DNA of 11,549 nt from Candidatus Saccharimonadota bacterium (GCA_009777365.1 WRLZ01000014.1:1-11549); one strand, 5' to 3'. Positions 1 through 7,641 are shown, numbered from the stretch's first letter. The notes: generated by a model from the sequence alone, not told the origin. Program-made: numbers and translations.

Positions 1-438
1 ATGGCGGATATGACCGGGTTTGATGGTACGAAGATCCAAGTTTTGGATGCTGGGCCAGAGGTTTTGGATAATAATGACGATTTTGTTGACTACGCAAGGC
101 GGGCTGTAATGCTCGCCAATGCGGCGAAGCGAGAGAGCCAGGTGCGGGAAGTTCCAGCTCTCCTCATCCTAGTATGTCGAAGCGGCGTGGGTATGTCTAT
201 AGCGGTGAACCGATTCGACGGGTATCGTGGAGCTATTGTGTGGGATGAGGATGGGGCGTTTTCGTCACGGAATGATAATGATGCGAATGCGCTTTGTCTA
301 CCAGCTCGGATTATGGACACCGATTGGTTTTTGGCGCAGAGGATTATTGACAAATGGTTGACTACGCCGTTCTCGGGAGAAGAACGTTATCGCAGGCGGA
401 ATGTAAGGTTGGATAGAATTAGGGAGGGGGTTATATAA
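1..438 (+). CDS. rpiB: Ribose-5-phosphate isomerase B, probably N-terminally cut by the window edge
   Basis: Interconverts ribose 5-phosphate and ribulose 5-phosphate in the cytoplasmic non-oxidative pentose phosphate pathway. RpiB/LacAB-family features are seen in order: VLDAG (14-18), DDFVDYA (26-32), LVCRSGVGMSIAVNRFDGYRG (58-77), the NDNDANALCLPAR block (91-103) and WLTTPFSGEERYRRR near the C-terminus. Cys59 sits where the catalytic Cys of E. coli RpiB lies. In the HNDAN-type motif the usual His is replaced by Asp92. The family normally begins with a strand carrying a DHxGF motif followed by a helix; both are missing here. The ATG at base 1 is therefore probably an internal Met and the true start lies upstream. 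It ends TAATG with the next gene, after a strong purine-rich ribosome site (421-430). The family call is firm; the B-type isomerase activity is inferred. Confidence 0.85.
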   Translation: MADMTGFDGTKIQVLDAGPEVLDNNDDFVDYARRAVMLANAAKRESQVREVPALLILVCRSGVGMSIAVNRFDGYRGAIVWDEDGAFSSRNDNDANALCLPARIMDTDWFLAQRIIDKWLTTPFSGEERYRRRNVRLDRIREGVI

Positions 439-1127
439 TGAACGGCAACGGGCAAACGCGTGAGTTAGTACCGACAATAATGACGAAGAGCGTGGAAGAA
501 TATAAGGCGCGTTGGGGAGCGTATTACCCGTTTGCTAGTCGCGTGCAGATCGATGTTGCCGAGGCTGGCTTTGCGGCCGAGCCGTCTCTGCCCCTTCAGG
601 ATATTCTCAATGCTGGCGGATGGCCGACTGATAGGCAGGTTGATTTGCATATTATGTCAGCAAATCCATCAATGTATACTCAAACGATAATTCAGAGGCG
701 TCCACATTTGGCGATTTTTCATGTTGAGGTTGGACAGGATTTGACAAATGATTTGCAACAGATAAGGGCGGCTGGGATTAAGGTGGGAATAGCCTTTCTT
801 AAGCCAACGTATCCGAAGGACTATGAGGCTCTCTTGAACGAAGTTGACCACGCTTTGATTTTCAATGGCAACCAGCAGGATTTGGGTAAGCATAATCTGT
901 CGGCTGATTCTCATTTGTTACTGCTGGAAAAGGCTGGGCTGATTAGGTCTATAAATCCGGCTATCGAAATTGGTTGGGATGGCGGGGTGAATTTGGAAAA
1001 TATACATCAGATTGCGATTAGCGGGGTGAATGTTCTCAATGTCGGCGGAGCGATTTCGGGCGCGCAGGATCCGAGGGCGGCTTTCGAGGAGCTTAATGCT
1101 GAAATGAATCGCCCGGAAGTAATATAA
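438..1127 (+). CDS. Divergent ribulose-phosphate 3-epimerase-like TIM-barrel protein
   Basis: Probably interconverts ribulose 5-phosphate and xylulose 5-phosphate, next to the isomerase. The 229-residue length fits the Rpe family (about 220). Family landmarks are recognisable but worn: VQIDVAEAGF (36-45) corresponds to the usual HxDxMDGxF, DLHIMSANP (69-77) to the DVHLM strand, FHVE (94-97), GIAFLKPT (117-124) to the GLALNPxT strand, and IGWDGGVN (178-185) to the VDGG phosphate-binding region. The catalytic Asp39 and Asp181 and metal-ligand His71 positions are kept. The first metal-ligand His is Gln37, and the MxNPGFGGQ loop is replaced by FNGNQQDLGKH (142-152). The start ATG overlaps the preceding stop by one base (TAATG) with AGGGAGGGGG seven bases upstream. 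It could be an epimerase with altered metal binding or a related enzyme for another sugar phosphate. Confidence 0.7.
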   Translation: MNGNGQTRELVPTIMTKSVEEYKARWGAYYPFASRVQIDVAEAGFAAEPSLPLQDILNAGGWPTDRQVDLHIMSANPSMYTQTIIQRRPHLAIFHVEVGQDLTNDLQQIRAAGIKVGIAFLKPTYPKDYEALLNEVDHALIFNGNQQDLGKHNLSADSHLLLLEKAGLIRSINPAIEIGWDGGVNLENIHQIAISGVNVLNVGGAISGAQDPRAAFEELNAEMNRPEVI

Positions 1128-2147
1128 ATGAAAAACGTTAAGGTCATTACGATCGGGTCGGCGACGCAGGATGTTTTTTTGCTTGATCATGATGATTTTA
1201 CGACGATGCGGCTAGGGACTAAGACAATTTTTAACAGGTTGGCGCTAGGTACGAAGGTGCTGGTTGATCAGGCTATACAGACGACTGGCGGCGGCGGAAC
1301 GAACGCGGCGGTAACGATGGCGCGGGCTGGGTTTCGGACGGCCTTTATTGGGTCGGTCGGGGACGATTTGGCTGGAAAAGCAGTTGTGCAAGCGCTTGAG
1401 GAGGATGGGGTAGATACGAAATTCGTACGAGTGCGGAAAAATGAGGGTACTGGGTATACTGTTTTGCTACTGGCTCCGAATGGGGAACGTACGGCGCTGG
1501 TGGTGAAAGGTGCGTCGAAAACATTTGCTGGTATCAATTTCGCGAAGATTATTGCTGATGAAAAACCAGATTGGGTTTATGTTACGACCTTATCGGGAGA
1601 TATGAAAAGCCTAGCGACTATAGTTAAAACTGCGAAGGCGAGTGGGACGAGAGTGTTTCTAAATCCGGGGGATTCGGAAATTGATCAGGCCAAGGAGTTG
1701 GCGGTTATCTTGAATAATGTTGATATTTTGTCTGTCAATACGGAAGAGGCTGAGCTACTGCTTCATAAGCTAAGAATCAAAAAGGGCTGGAAGAAATATT
1801 TGGACGATAGGGGCAAATTCAATGTGGCGGATGGCGTGATTGTAACAGATGGGCCGAAGGGGGCGATCTTTTCGGATGGGGGCAAACTTTATAAAGTTGG
1901 GGTGTATAGTAAGGAGAAGTCTCTGGATCGTACGGGGGCAGGAGATGCTTTCGGGTCGGGATTTTTGGCGGAGTATATTCGGAGTGATGGAGATGCGCGG
2001 AAGGCGTTGATATTCGCGAGTGCGAGTTCGTCGAGCGTGGTGATGCGTATTGGGGCGAAGGAGGGGATATTGTCGGCTAGGACTAAGCTGAAAGACATGC
2101 CCGTTGTCGTAAAGGAACTAAAAGGTGGGTCTGGGGAGAGAAAATAA
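1128..2147 (+). CDS. PfkB-family carbohydrate/nucleoside kinase
   Basis: ATP-dependent kinase of the ribokinase/adenosine-kinase superfamily, phosphorylating a sugar or nucleoside in the cytoplasm. Seen: an early Rossmann-like strand VITIGSATQDVFL (6-18), the GGGGTNAAVTMARAG substrate/hinge motif (54-68), GSVGDD (75-80), the NPGDSE strand (179-184), VNTEEAELL (203-211), and PfkB signature 2 DRTGAGDAFGSGF (267-279) with the anion hole GAG and catalytic base Asp273. The 339-residue length is ordinary for the family. The exact substrate cannot be read from sequence. Neighbouring RpiB and Rpe homologues suggest ribose or a nucleoside, which is inference. The start follows the rpe-like stop directly (TAAATG), with GGAAG (1115-1119) as ribosome site. 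The stop overlaps the rarA start in TAATG, so translation is probably coupled. Confidence 0.85.
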   Translation: MKNVKVITIGSATQDVFLLDHDDFTTMRLGTKTIFNRLALGTKVLVDQAIQTTGGGGTNAAVTMARAGFRTAFIGSVGDDLAGKAVVQALEEDGVDTKFVRVRKNEGTGYTVLLLAPNGERTALVVKGASKTFAGINFAKIIADEKPDWVYVTTLSGDMKSLATIVKTAKASGTRVFLNPGDSEIDQAKELAVILNNVDILSVNTEEAELLLHKLRIKKGWKKYLDDRGKFNVADGVIVTDGPKGAIFSDGGKLYKVGVYSKEKSLDRTGAGDAFGSGFLAEYIRSDGDARKALIFASASSSSVVMRIGAKEGILSARTKLKDMPVVVKELKGGSGERK

Positions 2148-3322
2148 TGCTTTCCCAGCCGTTGGCTGAGGTGCTTCGGCCGAAGAAGCTGGCAGATGTG
2201 GTTGGGCAGACTGAGATTATTGGTGAAAATAAATTATTATCAAATATCGTAAAGAATAAGACGCCACTTAATTTGATATTTTGGGGGCCGGCTGGAACGG
2301 GCAAGACGACGCTTGCGAGGATTATTTCGCGCGAGCTGGAAGCGAATATGGTGGAGCTTTCGGCGGTTATTGCTAAAAAAGAGGATATTACGAATATCAT
2401 CGGGCGAGCGAAGGTGGATTGGAACCTTGGGATAAGGACTATTCTGTTTGTGGATGAGATTCATAGATTCTCGAAGGCGCAACAGGATACGTTTTTGCCT
2501 TTCGTGGAGAGTGGGCTAATTACGCTTCTGGGGGCGACTACTGAGAATCCAAGCTTTGAGATCATCAATCCACTGCTTTCGAGATCGCGTGTGGTGGTGC
2601 TGAAAGCTCTTTCGGACGATGAGCTGAAGATTATTTTGAAGCGAGGCGTGAAGGCGCTGAAGGCAAAAATTGAACCAAAAGCAGTGGAGTTTTTGGCGCA
2701 TGTCTCGGGCGGGGATGCGAGGAGTGCGCTGAAGAATTTGGAACTGGCGGCGAATTTGGCGGCTGGGGCGAAGATTACTAAGGAAATGGCGGAACAGGCG
2801 GCGGGCAAGAAAGTGCCGGTTTTTGATAAAAAGGGAGAGTTTCATTTTAATTTAATATCGGCGTTTATCAAGTCGATGCGAGCTGGGGATGATACGGCGG
2901 CGCTTTATTATTTGGCGAGGATGGTGGAGGCTGGAGAAGATCCGAAGTTTATTGCGAGGAGAATGGTGGTGTTTGCGAGTGAGGATATTGGGCTGGCGGG
3001 AAATGGGGCGCTGAATATGGCTGTGGCGGCGTTTGAGGCGATCGAGAGGATTGGTATGCCGGAGGGCGGGATTGTGCTTTCGCACGTCGTAACGGCGCTG
3101 GCGAGGTCCAAGAAGTCGCGGGAGACCTATGATGCGTGGCAGAGGGCGAAGGAGCTGGCGCATAAGACGTCGAATCTTCCGCCGCCGCTACATCTCAGGA
3201 ACGCCGTGACGGGGCTGATGAAGGATTTGGGGTATGGCAAGAATTACAAATGGGAACCAGGATTCAAACATGAGCTCTCGAATCTGCCAGAGGATATAGA
3301 TCCCAAGACCAATTTGTTTTAA
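2147..3322 (+). CDS. rarA: Replication-associated recombination protein A (RarA/MgsA AAA+ ATPase)
   Basis: RarA, related to clamp-loader ATPases and eukaryotic WRNIP1/Mgs1, acts at stalled replication forks. Domains seen: Walker A GPAGTGKTT (47-55), Walker B ILFVDEIHRF (99-108), sensor 1 LLGATTENPSF (128-138), the arginine-finger segment NPLLSRSRV (141-149), sensor 2 SGGDARSALKNLE (187-199), and the family-specific C-terminal tetramerisation domain with RRMVVFASEDIGLA (271-284) and VLSHVVTALARSKKS (310-324). At 391 residues it is somewhat shorter than E. coli RarA (about 447), but all core motifs are intact. Ribosome site GGGGAG (2133-2138) lies eight bases before the ATG. It is the last gene of the pentose operon; a DNA-repair gene in such an operon is a positional association only. 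Confidence 0.95.
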   Translation: MLSQPLAEVLRPKKLADVVGQTEIIGENKLLSNIVKNKTPLNLIFWGPAGTGKTTLARIISRELEANMVELSAVIAKKEDITNIIGRAKVDWNLGIRTILFVDEIHRFSKAQQDTFLPFVESGLITLLGATTENPSFEIINPLLSRSRVVVLKALSDDELKIILKRGVKALKAKIEPKAVEFLAHVSGGDARSALKNLELAANLAAGAKITKEMAEQAAGKKVPVFDKKGEFHFNLISAFIKSMRAGDDTAALYYLARMVEAGEDPKFIARRMVVFASEDIGLAGNGALNMAVAAFEAIERIGMPEGGIVLSHVVTALARSKKSRETYDAWQRAKELAHKTSNLPPPLHLRNAVTGLMKDLGYGKNYKWEPGFKHELSNLPEDIDPKTNLF

Positions 3323-3342
3323 TGAGAGTTTTATTGTATAAT
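3314..3342 (+). promoter_or_regulatory. Sigma-70-type promoter for the membrane-protein gene
   Basis: TTGTTT (3314-3319) and a perfect TATAAT (3337-3342) are separated by 17 bases. The -35 box overlaps the last codons of rarA. Transcription would start near 3349, giving a leader of roughly 13 bases that contains AAAGGGA (3352-3358) shortly before the ATG at 3362. This makes the membrane-protein gene an independent transcription unit. Confidence 0.7.
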
Positions 3343-3361
3343 TATAGCAAGAAAGGGACTC

Positions 3362-5122
3362 ATGAAATATGAAAAATCACCCGTGGATCAGCAGAAAACG
3401 CTGACGGATTATCTTTTGGGACAGAATAAGATAAATAAACATGGGCGTTACGAAGAAGATGATGCTCCCGACTCTCTTTCTCCTATTTTTAAGGATTACT
3501 TGCTTGACTATCAGAAGGCTGAAGAGGAAAAGAGGAAGCAGAGGGAGCAGGGCTTGGAGGTTGACGGGTTGGCTCTGACTGTGGGGAAGGCTTATGAAAG
3601 GATCCGAAAGGTTATTGATTGGAAGGAGGAGAACGCTCTGCGGAGAACTGCTATTTATCGGGCCTTGAAAAGGCACCTGCTGGGGCAAATTTACGGGTTA
3701 AAGGGTGCAAGGGGCCTAAAGGCCGCCACTTCTGAGACGATGGTGATGGAGTTGCTTCGGACTGGGTATTTTGACATCACCTTGGTTTCGGACCGAGAAA
3801 TTGGTAAAATGGCGAAGATTTTGCAAAAATACGCCACCATATTGGCTAACTCGAAGAAGACAAGGGAGAAAGATGGGCGAGGAAAGTCAAAGAGGCGGGA
3901 TATAAGGCAACAGATGAAATTTCAGACTTGGGTATTGGAGATTGCCGCCTGCGAGATAGAGGAATGCCTGGCGCCAGCGCCTAAGGAGAAGGCGAATATT
4001 GACCTGATGGTAGCGGTGATGAGGCAAAGAATGAAAGTTGAACCAGCTGATGGTTTGGGTGAGTTGGATAGAGATATTCAGATTGAATTGGCGGTGCGGC
4101 GGGCGTTATTTAGTGCGGATAATCCGACTCTGGGTTATCAGGTTATAAAAATGCGTTATCCGTTTTGGCTGAAGAATAGTAAGGGTGATGAAATAAGTCA
4201 GAAAAGCGAAGAGATTTATGAGCAGGTTCAGCTTGATATAAAGAGTCGGAATGGGCTTGTGTTTAGTAATATAACTAAGAAATATGATGCGGCTTATAGG
4301 TTGATTATTGATATTATGGATAAGATTGAACCGGAAGTGGATGCGAAGGGACGGCGGGCGTTATTTAAGGATAAAAAATGGGTGGATAAGCAGACAGAAG
4401 AGACTTATGCGATCAGGCTGAAGAGTTTGAAAAATAGGTTGTTTCGATCGGCGGTGTGGTATACATTATCTATTCTGGTCGCCAACTCGGCTACCTTTAT
4501 AATAGTGGATGGGCCACTGGCGAGACTGCTTGGGTTCCAATTCACTTGGCTTTCGATAGCGGCGGCGGTTTTGTTTCCCAGCTTGATTATGTTTTTTCTG
4601 GTTATGATTATTCGGCCGCCAAAAGCTTCCAATTATATGGTGGTACAGGGCGAGGTGGAGAATATTGTTTTTGTGTCAGAGGAAGAGAGTGTCTACCTGG
4701 TGAAACTCCGAAAGAAGAAAATGGCGCTTTGGCTGAGGATACTCTTTAATGGGATGAACGTGATTTTTGGATTGGCTGGGTTGTATTTTATCTACTGGGT
4801 GTCGTCTGGTCTTGGCTTGCCGCCGACTTCTGCCTATATAAACGTGCTGTGCGTTACGATGGTGTTTTTTGCTGGCATGTCTGTGAAGAAGAAGTCGCAA
4901 GAGATTACGATTGAAGAAAGGGGTAGCTTTCTGGAATTTCTGTGGGATTTGTTTTCTTTGCCCATGGCGAAGATCGGTTCGTGGGTTACTAACAAATGGC
5001 GGGAGCATAATGTGGTGGCGATTCTTTTTAGCACGTTGATTGATACACCTTTTAGCGCCTTGATCGGAGTGATTAGCGATTGGCGGGCCTACCTCAAGGA
5101 TCGAGTGGCGGAGATGGAGTAG
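3362..5122 (+). CDS. Large multi-pass membrane protein of unknown function
   Basis: I do not recognise a named family. The 586-residue protein has a long charged, mostly helical soluble N-terminal half (about 1-360), with a Lys/Glu-rich coiled-coil-like stretch around 50-95 and a very basic segment at 164-185. Four strongly hydrophobic segments follow in two pairs, about 364-383, 395-416, 456-479 and 488-507. A polar hairpin (417-455, containing VVQGEVENIVFVSEEE) separates the pairs. A last amphipathic stretch (about 550-571) precedes the charged C-terminus. There is no signal peptide and no recognisable catalytic motif. It has its own promoter at 3314-3342 and is followed by a 276-base gap, so it is probably monocistronic. 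The start at 3362 has a purine-rich site only four bases upstream, a short spacing, but no better start is apparent. The function is unknown; a lineage-restricted envelope protein is a guess. Confidence 0.75.
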   Translation: MKYEKSPVDQQKTLTDYLLGQNKINKHGRYEEDDAPDSLSPIFKDYLLDYQKAEEEKRKQREQGLEVDGLALTVGKAYERIRKVIDWKEENALRRTAIYRALKRHLLGQIYGLKGARGLKAATSETMVMELLRTGYFDITLVSDREIGKMAKILQKYATILANSKKTREKDGRGKSKRRDIRQQMKFQTWVLEIAACEIEECLAPAPKEKANIDLMVAVMRQRMKVEPADGLGELDRDIQIELAVRRALFSADNPTLGYQVIKMRYPFWLKNSKGDEISQKSEEIYEQVQLDIKSRNGLVFSNITKKYDAAYRLIIDIMDKIEPEVDAKGRRALFKDKKWVDKQTEETYAIRLKSLKNRLFRSAVWYTLSILVANSATFIIVDGPLARLLGFQFTWLSIAAAVLFPSLIMFFLVMIIRPPKASNYMVVQGEVENIVFVSEEESVYLVKLRKKKMALWLRILFNGMNVIFGLAGLYFIYWVSSGLGLPPTSAYINVLCVTMVFFAGMSVKKKSQEITIEERGSFLEFLWDLFSLPMAKIGSWVTNKWREHNVVAILFSTLIDTPFSALIGVISDWRAYLKDRVAEME

Positions 5123-5140
5123 GGACATTGGGGTTGTGGC

Positions 5141-5180
5141 ACTTTTGCGTGGAAAAGTCAACTGTTGTAGAATTTACAAC
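5141..5180 (+). terminator. Two small stem-loops after the membrane-protein gene, possible weak terminator or operator
   Basis: Two perfect short inverted repeats lie in tandem. ACTTTT (5141-5146) pairs with AAAAGT (5153-5158) around a 6-base loop. GTTGTA (5164-5169) pairs with TACAAC (5175-5180) around a 5-base loop and is followed by GTTTTATC. The stems are AT-rich and the T-run is poor, so termination would be weak. The second palindrome also overlaps a possible -10 box (TAGAAT, 5168-5173) and could be a repressor site instead. Confidence 0.3.
5145..5173 (+). promoter_or_regulatory. Possible upstream promoter of the nrd unit
   Basis: TTGCGT (5145-5150), 17 bases, then TAGAAT (5168-5173). 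Spacing is ideal but both boxes deviate from consensus and sit within the stem-loops described for 5141-5180. It may be a secondary promoter for nrdDG or for a short untranslated RNA. Confidence 0.3.
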
Positions 5181-5197
5181 GTTTTATCATGAAAGAC

Positions 5198-5226
5198 TTG
5201 CAATTAGAGCATTTATGGGGTATATT
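5198..5226 (+). promoter_or_regulatory. Main candidate promoter of nrdDG
   Basis: TTGCAA (5198-5203) and TATATT (5221-5226) are separated by exactly 17 bases. Transcription would begin near 5233, immediately upstream of the NrdR box at 5235-5250, so a bound repressor would cover the start site. The resulting leader is about 165 bases, long for this compact genome. Within it I see one modest stem (5347-5354 with 5364-5371, one A-C mismatch) and no recognisable riboswitch class. Confidence 0.55.
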
Positions 5227-5234
5227 TAGTACAT

Positions 5235-5250
5235 ACACCATATATAGTGT
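5235..5250. promoter_or_regulatory. NrdR box (ribonucleotide reductase repressor site)
   Basis: The sequence ACACCATATATAGTGT differs at one base from the published NrdR-box consensus ACACTATATATAGTGT and is an almost perfect 16-base palindrome. NrdR is the ATP/dATP-sensing repressor of ribonucleotide reductase genes in most bacteria, and the box sits upstream of nrdD, just past the predicted start of transcription. A weaker half-similar sequence at 5217-5232 (TATATTTAGT core) could be a partner box. Its centre is 18 bases away, not the roughly 31 bases common for paired boxes. Confidence 0.75.
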
Positions 5251-5386
5251 GTAGGGATGAGCAAAAAACTCATAAGAAACCAGAACATAACTTGTGCATT
5301 GGTAGAGGCATAGGCTGGTTTGCTACATGCGGGGTATATGTATGTATAACAGGTAAAATAAACACCCGTTAAAAAGATAATAAAAT

Positions 5387-5394
5387 AAGGAGGT
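5387..5394 (+). promoter_or_regulatory. Strong Shine-Dalgarno site fixing the nrdD start
   Basis: AAGGAGGT lies four bases before the ATG at 5399. It is the best ribosome-binding site in the window and leaves little doubt about the nrdD start. Confidence 0.85.
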
Positions 5395-5398
5395 AAAA

Positions 5399-7633
5399 AT
5401 GTTTGAGAATATACAAAAACGCGACGGAAGGGTGGTTCCTTTTGAGAAAAATAAAATCACCGAAGCGCTGACGAAAGCGGGAATAGCTACTGGAGAATTT
5501 GGCGAGAGGCAAGCCGAGAAAATGATGTATAAAGTCCTGGCGGAGGCGTTGGAGCAGATTACAGACGAGATACCGACAGTCGAGCAAGTTCAAGACGTGG
5601 TCGAGACGATATTGGTGAAGTCAAGATATAAGGAGACGGCAAAGGCGTTTATTATCTACCGGAATAAGCGGACGGAGATGCGAAAGCTGATTGAGGATTC
5701 GCAAATTGACTTGATGGATCAATACATTGGGCAGATGGACTGGCGAGTACGAGAGAACTCGAATATGGCGTTTTCGCTTCAGGGACTAAGGAATTACGTT
5801 GCAAGCGAAGTAACGAAGACTTACTGGCTGAATAATGTTTATAGCAAAGAGATCGGCGCGGCGCATAAAGACGGCGATATTCATATCCACGACCTAGATT
5901 CGCTTTCTGCGTACTGCGTGGGCTGGGATTTGGGAGACCTGTTAAAAGAGGGGTTCCATGGGGTTGCCGGGAAGATCTCCTGCAAGCCAGCTAAACATTT
6001 CCGAAGTGCGCTTGGGCAAGCGGTGAATTTCCTGTATACACTGCAAGGCGAGGCGGCGGGAGCGGAGGCGTTCTCGAACTTTGACACCCTTTTAGCGCCG
6101 TTTATACGATATGATAAACTGAGCGAAAAGCAAGTCAAGCAGGCCTTGCAAGAGTTTATCTTCAATATGAATGTGCCGACGAGAGTTGGGTTTCAGACGC
6201 CGTTTACTAATATTACGCTGGATATTACTGTGCCGAAACATATGGCGAAAACGCCAGCCGTGGTGGGTGGCGAGCTGATGGATGAAGATTATGGCGACTT
6301 CCAAGAGGAAATGAATATATTCAACAAGGCGTTGTTTGAAGTGATGACCGAGGGAGATGCTGATGGGCGTGTGTTTACTTTCCCAATCCCAACCATTAAC
6401 ATTACGAAGGACTTTGATTGGGATAATCCAGTTATCGAGAACCTATGGGAAGCTAGCGCCAAGTATGGGCTTAACTACTTCAGTAACTTTATAAACAGCG
6501 ACATGGATCCAGAGGATGCAAGGAGTATGTGCTGTCGGCTACGAATCGACAATAGGCAGTTGGCTACTAGGGGTGGCGGATTGTTTGGGTCTAACCCGCT
6601 AACCGGTTCTATCGGTGTGGTTACTCTGAACTTGCCGAGGTTGGCGCTTAAGGCTAGAAAGAATAATTGGGCAAAGACGCCGAAGCCAGGCGAGGTTGAG
6701 GAGTTCAAGGAGAACTTTAAGGGTGAGATTGAGAAGTTTATGAATGTCGCGAAGGATAGCCTTGAGGTGAAGCGTAAGTTGATCGAGAAGCTGACAGAGA
6801 TGGATCTTTACCCATATTCCAAATATTATCTAAGGTCAATAAAGGAGCGCACTGGATCCTATTGGGCTAATCACTTCAATACGATTGGGCTTCTCGGCAT
6901 GAACGAGGCTTTGTTGAATTTGTTTGGGGAAAATATCGGGTCTGATAAAGGCAAGGCTTTTGCAATTGAGATCATGGATTTCATGCGAGATAAGCTGGTC
7001 GAGTATCAGACGGAGACGGGACACAACTATAATCTCGAGGCGACACCAGGAGAGGGCACCACATATAGGTTCGCGCATATTGACCAGAAAGACTTTGGGG
7101 CTCAGGCACACTTTGCGAATGGTATTGGAGCGGATATTAAAGTTCCTTTCTATACGAACTCGACGCACTTGCCTGTTGACTATACTGACGATTTGTTTGA
7201 GATATTGGACTTACAGGACGAATTGCAGGCGAAATACACTGGTGGAACTGTAATCCATTTCTTCCTTGGCGAGAGGTTGGATGACACAAAGACGCTGAGG
7301 AGTTTGGTGAAGAAGATTTGTACGACCTATAAATTGCCTTACTTCACCTTTAGCCCGAGTTTCTCGATTTGTAAAAACCACGGATACATTGCCGGAGAGC
7401 ACGAGATCTGTGCGAAATGTAATGAAAAATGCGAAGTCTACTCGCGAGTTGTTGGATACCTAAGGCCAGTGCAACAGTGGAATGATGCGAAGCAGGCAGA
7501 GTTCGAAATACGGTCTAATCCTAGTGTGGAAAAAGCCCTGGAGAGGATGGGCGAGAAGATGAAATCGGGGGTAAAGAAAGTTACTGTGGACGTAGCTAAG
7601 CCTAGGGTGAAAGTGGCAAAGAGGAAGAAATAG
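5399..7633 (+). CDS. nrdD: Anaerobic (class III) ribonucleoside-triphosphate reductase, glycyl-radical enzyme
   Basis: Reduces ribonucleoside triphosphates to deoxyribonucleotides under anaerobic conditions using a stable glycyl radical. Seen: an N-terminal ATP-cone allosteric domain (about 3-95, beginning IQKRDGRVVPFEKNKI); HKDGDIHIHDLD (156-167); YCVGWDLGDLL (172-182), typical of the Thermotoga-type branch; the active-site segment SMCCRLRIDNR (376-386) with candidate thiyl Cys378/379; a zinc site built from Cys658, Cys671, Cys674 and Cys678; and the radical motif SRVVGYLRPVQQWN (682-695) with radical Gly686. All key residues are present. About 35 residues rich in Lys/Arg follow the last conserved block (EFEIR, 701-705), an unusual basic tail. 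It is co-transcribed with nrdG after an 8-base gap and is likely controlled by NrdR through the box at 5235-5250. Confidence 0.97.
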   Translation: MFENIQKRDGRVVPFEKNKITEALTKAGIATGEFGERQAEKMMYKVLAEALEQITDEIPTVEQVQDVVETILVKSRYKETAKAFIIYRNKRTEMRKLIEDSQIDLMDQYIGQMDWRVRENSNMAFSLQGLRNYVASEVTKTYWLNNVYSKEIGAAHKDGDIHIHDLDSLSAYCVGWDLGDLLKEGFHGVAGKISCKPAKHFRSALGQAVNFLYTLQGEAAGAEAFSNFDTLLAPFIRYDKLSEKQVKQALQEFIFNMNVPTRVGFQTPFTNITLDITVPKHMAKTPAVVGGELMDEDYGDFQEEMNIFNKALFEVMTEGDADGRVFTFPIPTINITKDFDWDNPVIENLWEASAKYGLNYFSNFINSDMDPEDARSMCCRLRIDNRQLATRGGGLFGSNPLTGSIGVVTLNLPRLALKARKNNWAKTPKPGEVEEFKENFKGEIEKFMNVAKDSLEVKRKLIEKLTEMDLYPYSKYYLRSIKERTGSYWANHFNTIGLLGMNEALLNLFGENIGSDKGKAFAIEIMDFMRDKLVEYQTETGHNYNLEATPGEGTTYRFAHIDQKDFGAQAHFANGIGADIKVPFYTNSTHLPVDYTDDLFEILDLQDELQAKYTGGTVIHFFLGERLDDTKTLRSLVKKICTTYKLPYFTFSPSFSICKNHGYIAGEHEICAKCNEKCEVYSRVVGYLRPVQQWNDAKQAEFEIRSNPSVEKALERMGEKMKSGVKKVTVDVAKPRVKVAKRKK

Positions 7634-7641
7634 GAGAGTAG

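Noticed and set aside
4456..4749. A 97-codon plus-strand frame inside the membrane-protein gene
   Set aside because: It is a shifted-frame shadow of the hydrophobic region of the larger gene, with no ribosome site.
5257..5313. An 18-codon leader peptide in the nrdD leader
   Set aside because: AGGG sits directly against the ATG with no spacing, and the peptide shows no regulatory pattern.
5251..5398. Cobalamin or other known riboswitch before nrdD
   Set aside because: I see no B12-box or other class-defining core, only one modest stem. Class III reductase also does not use cobalamin.
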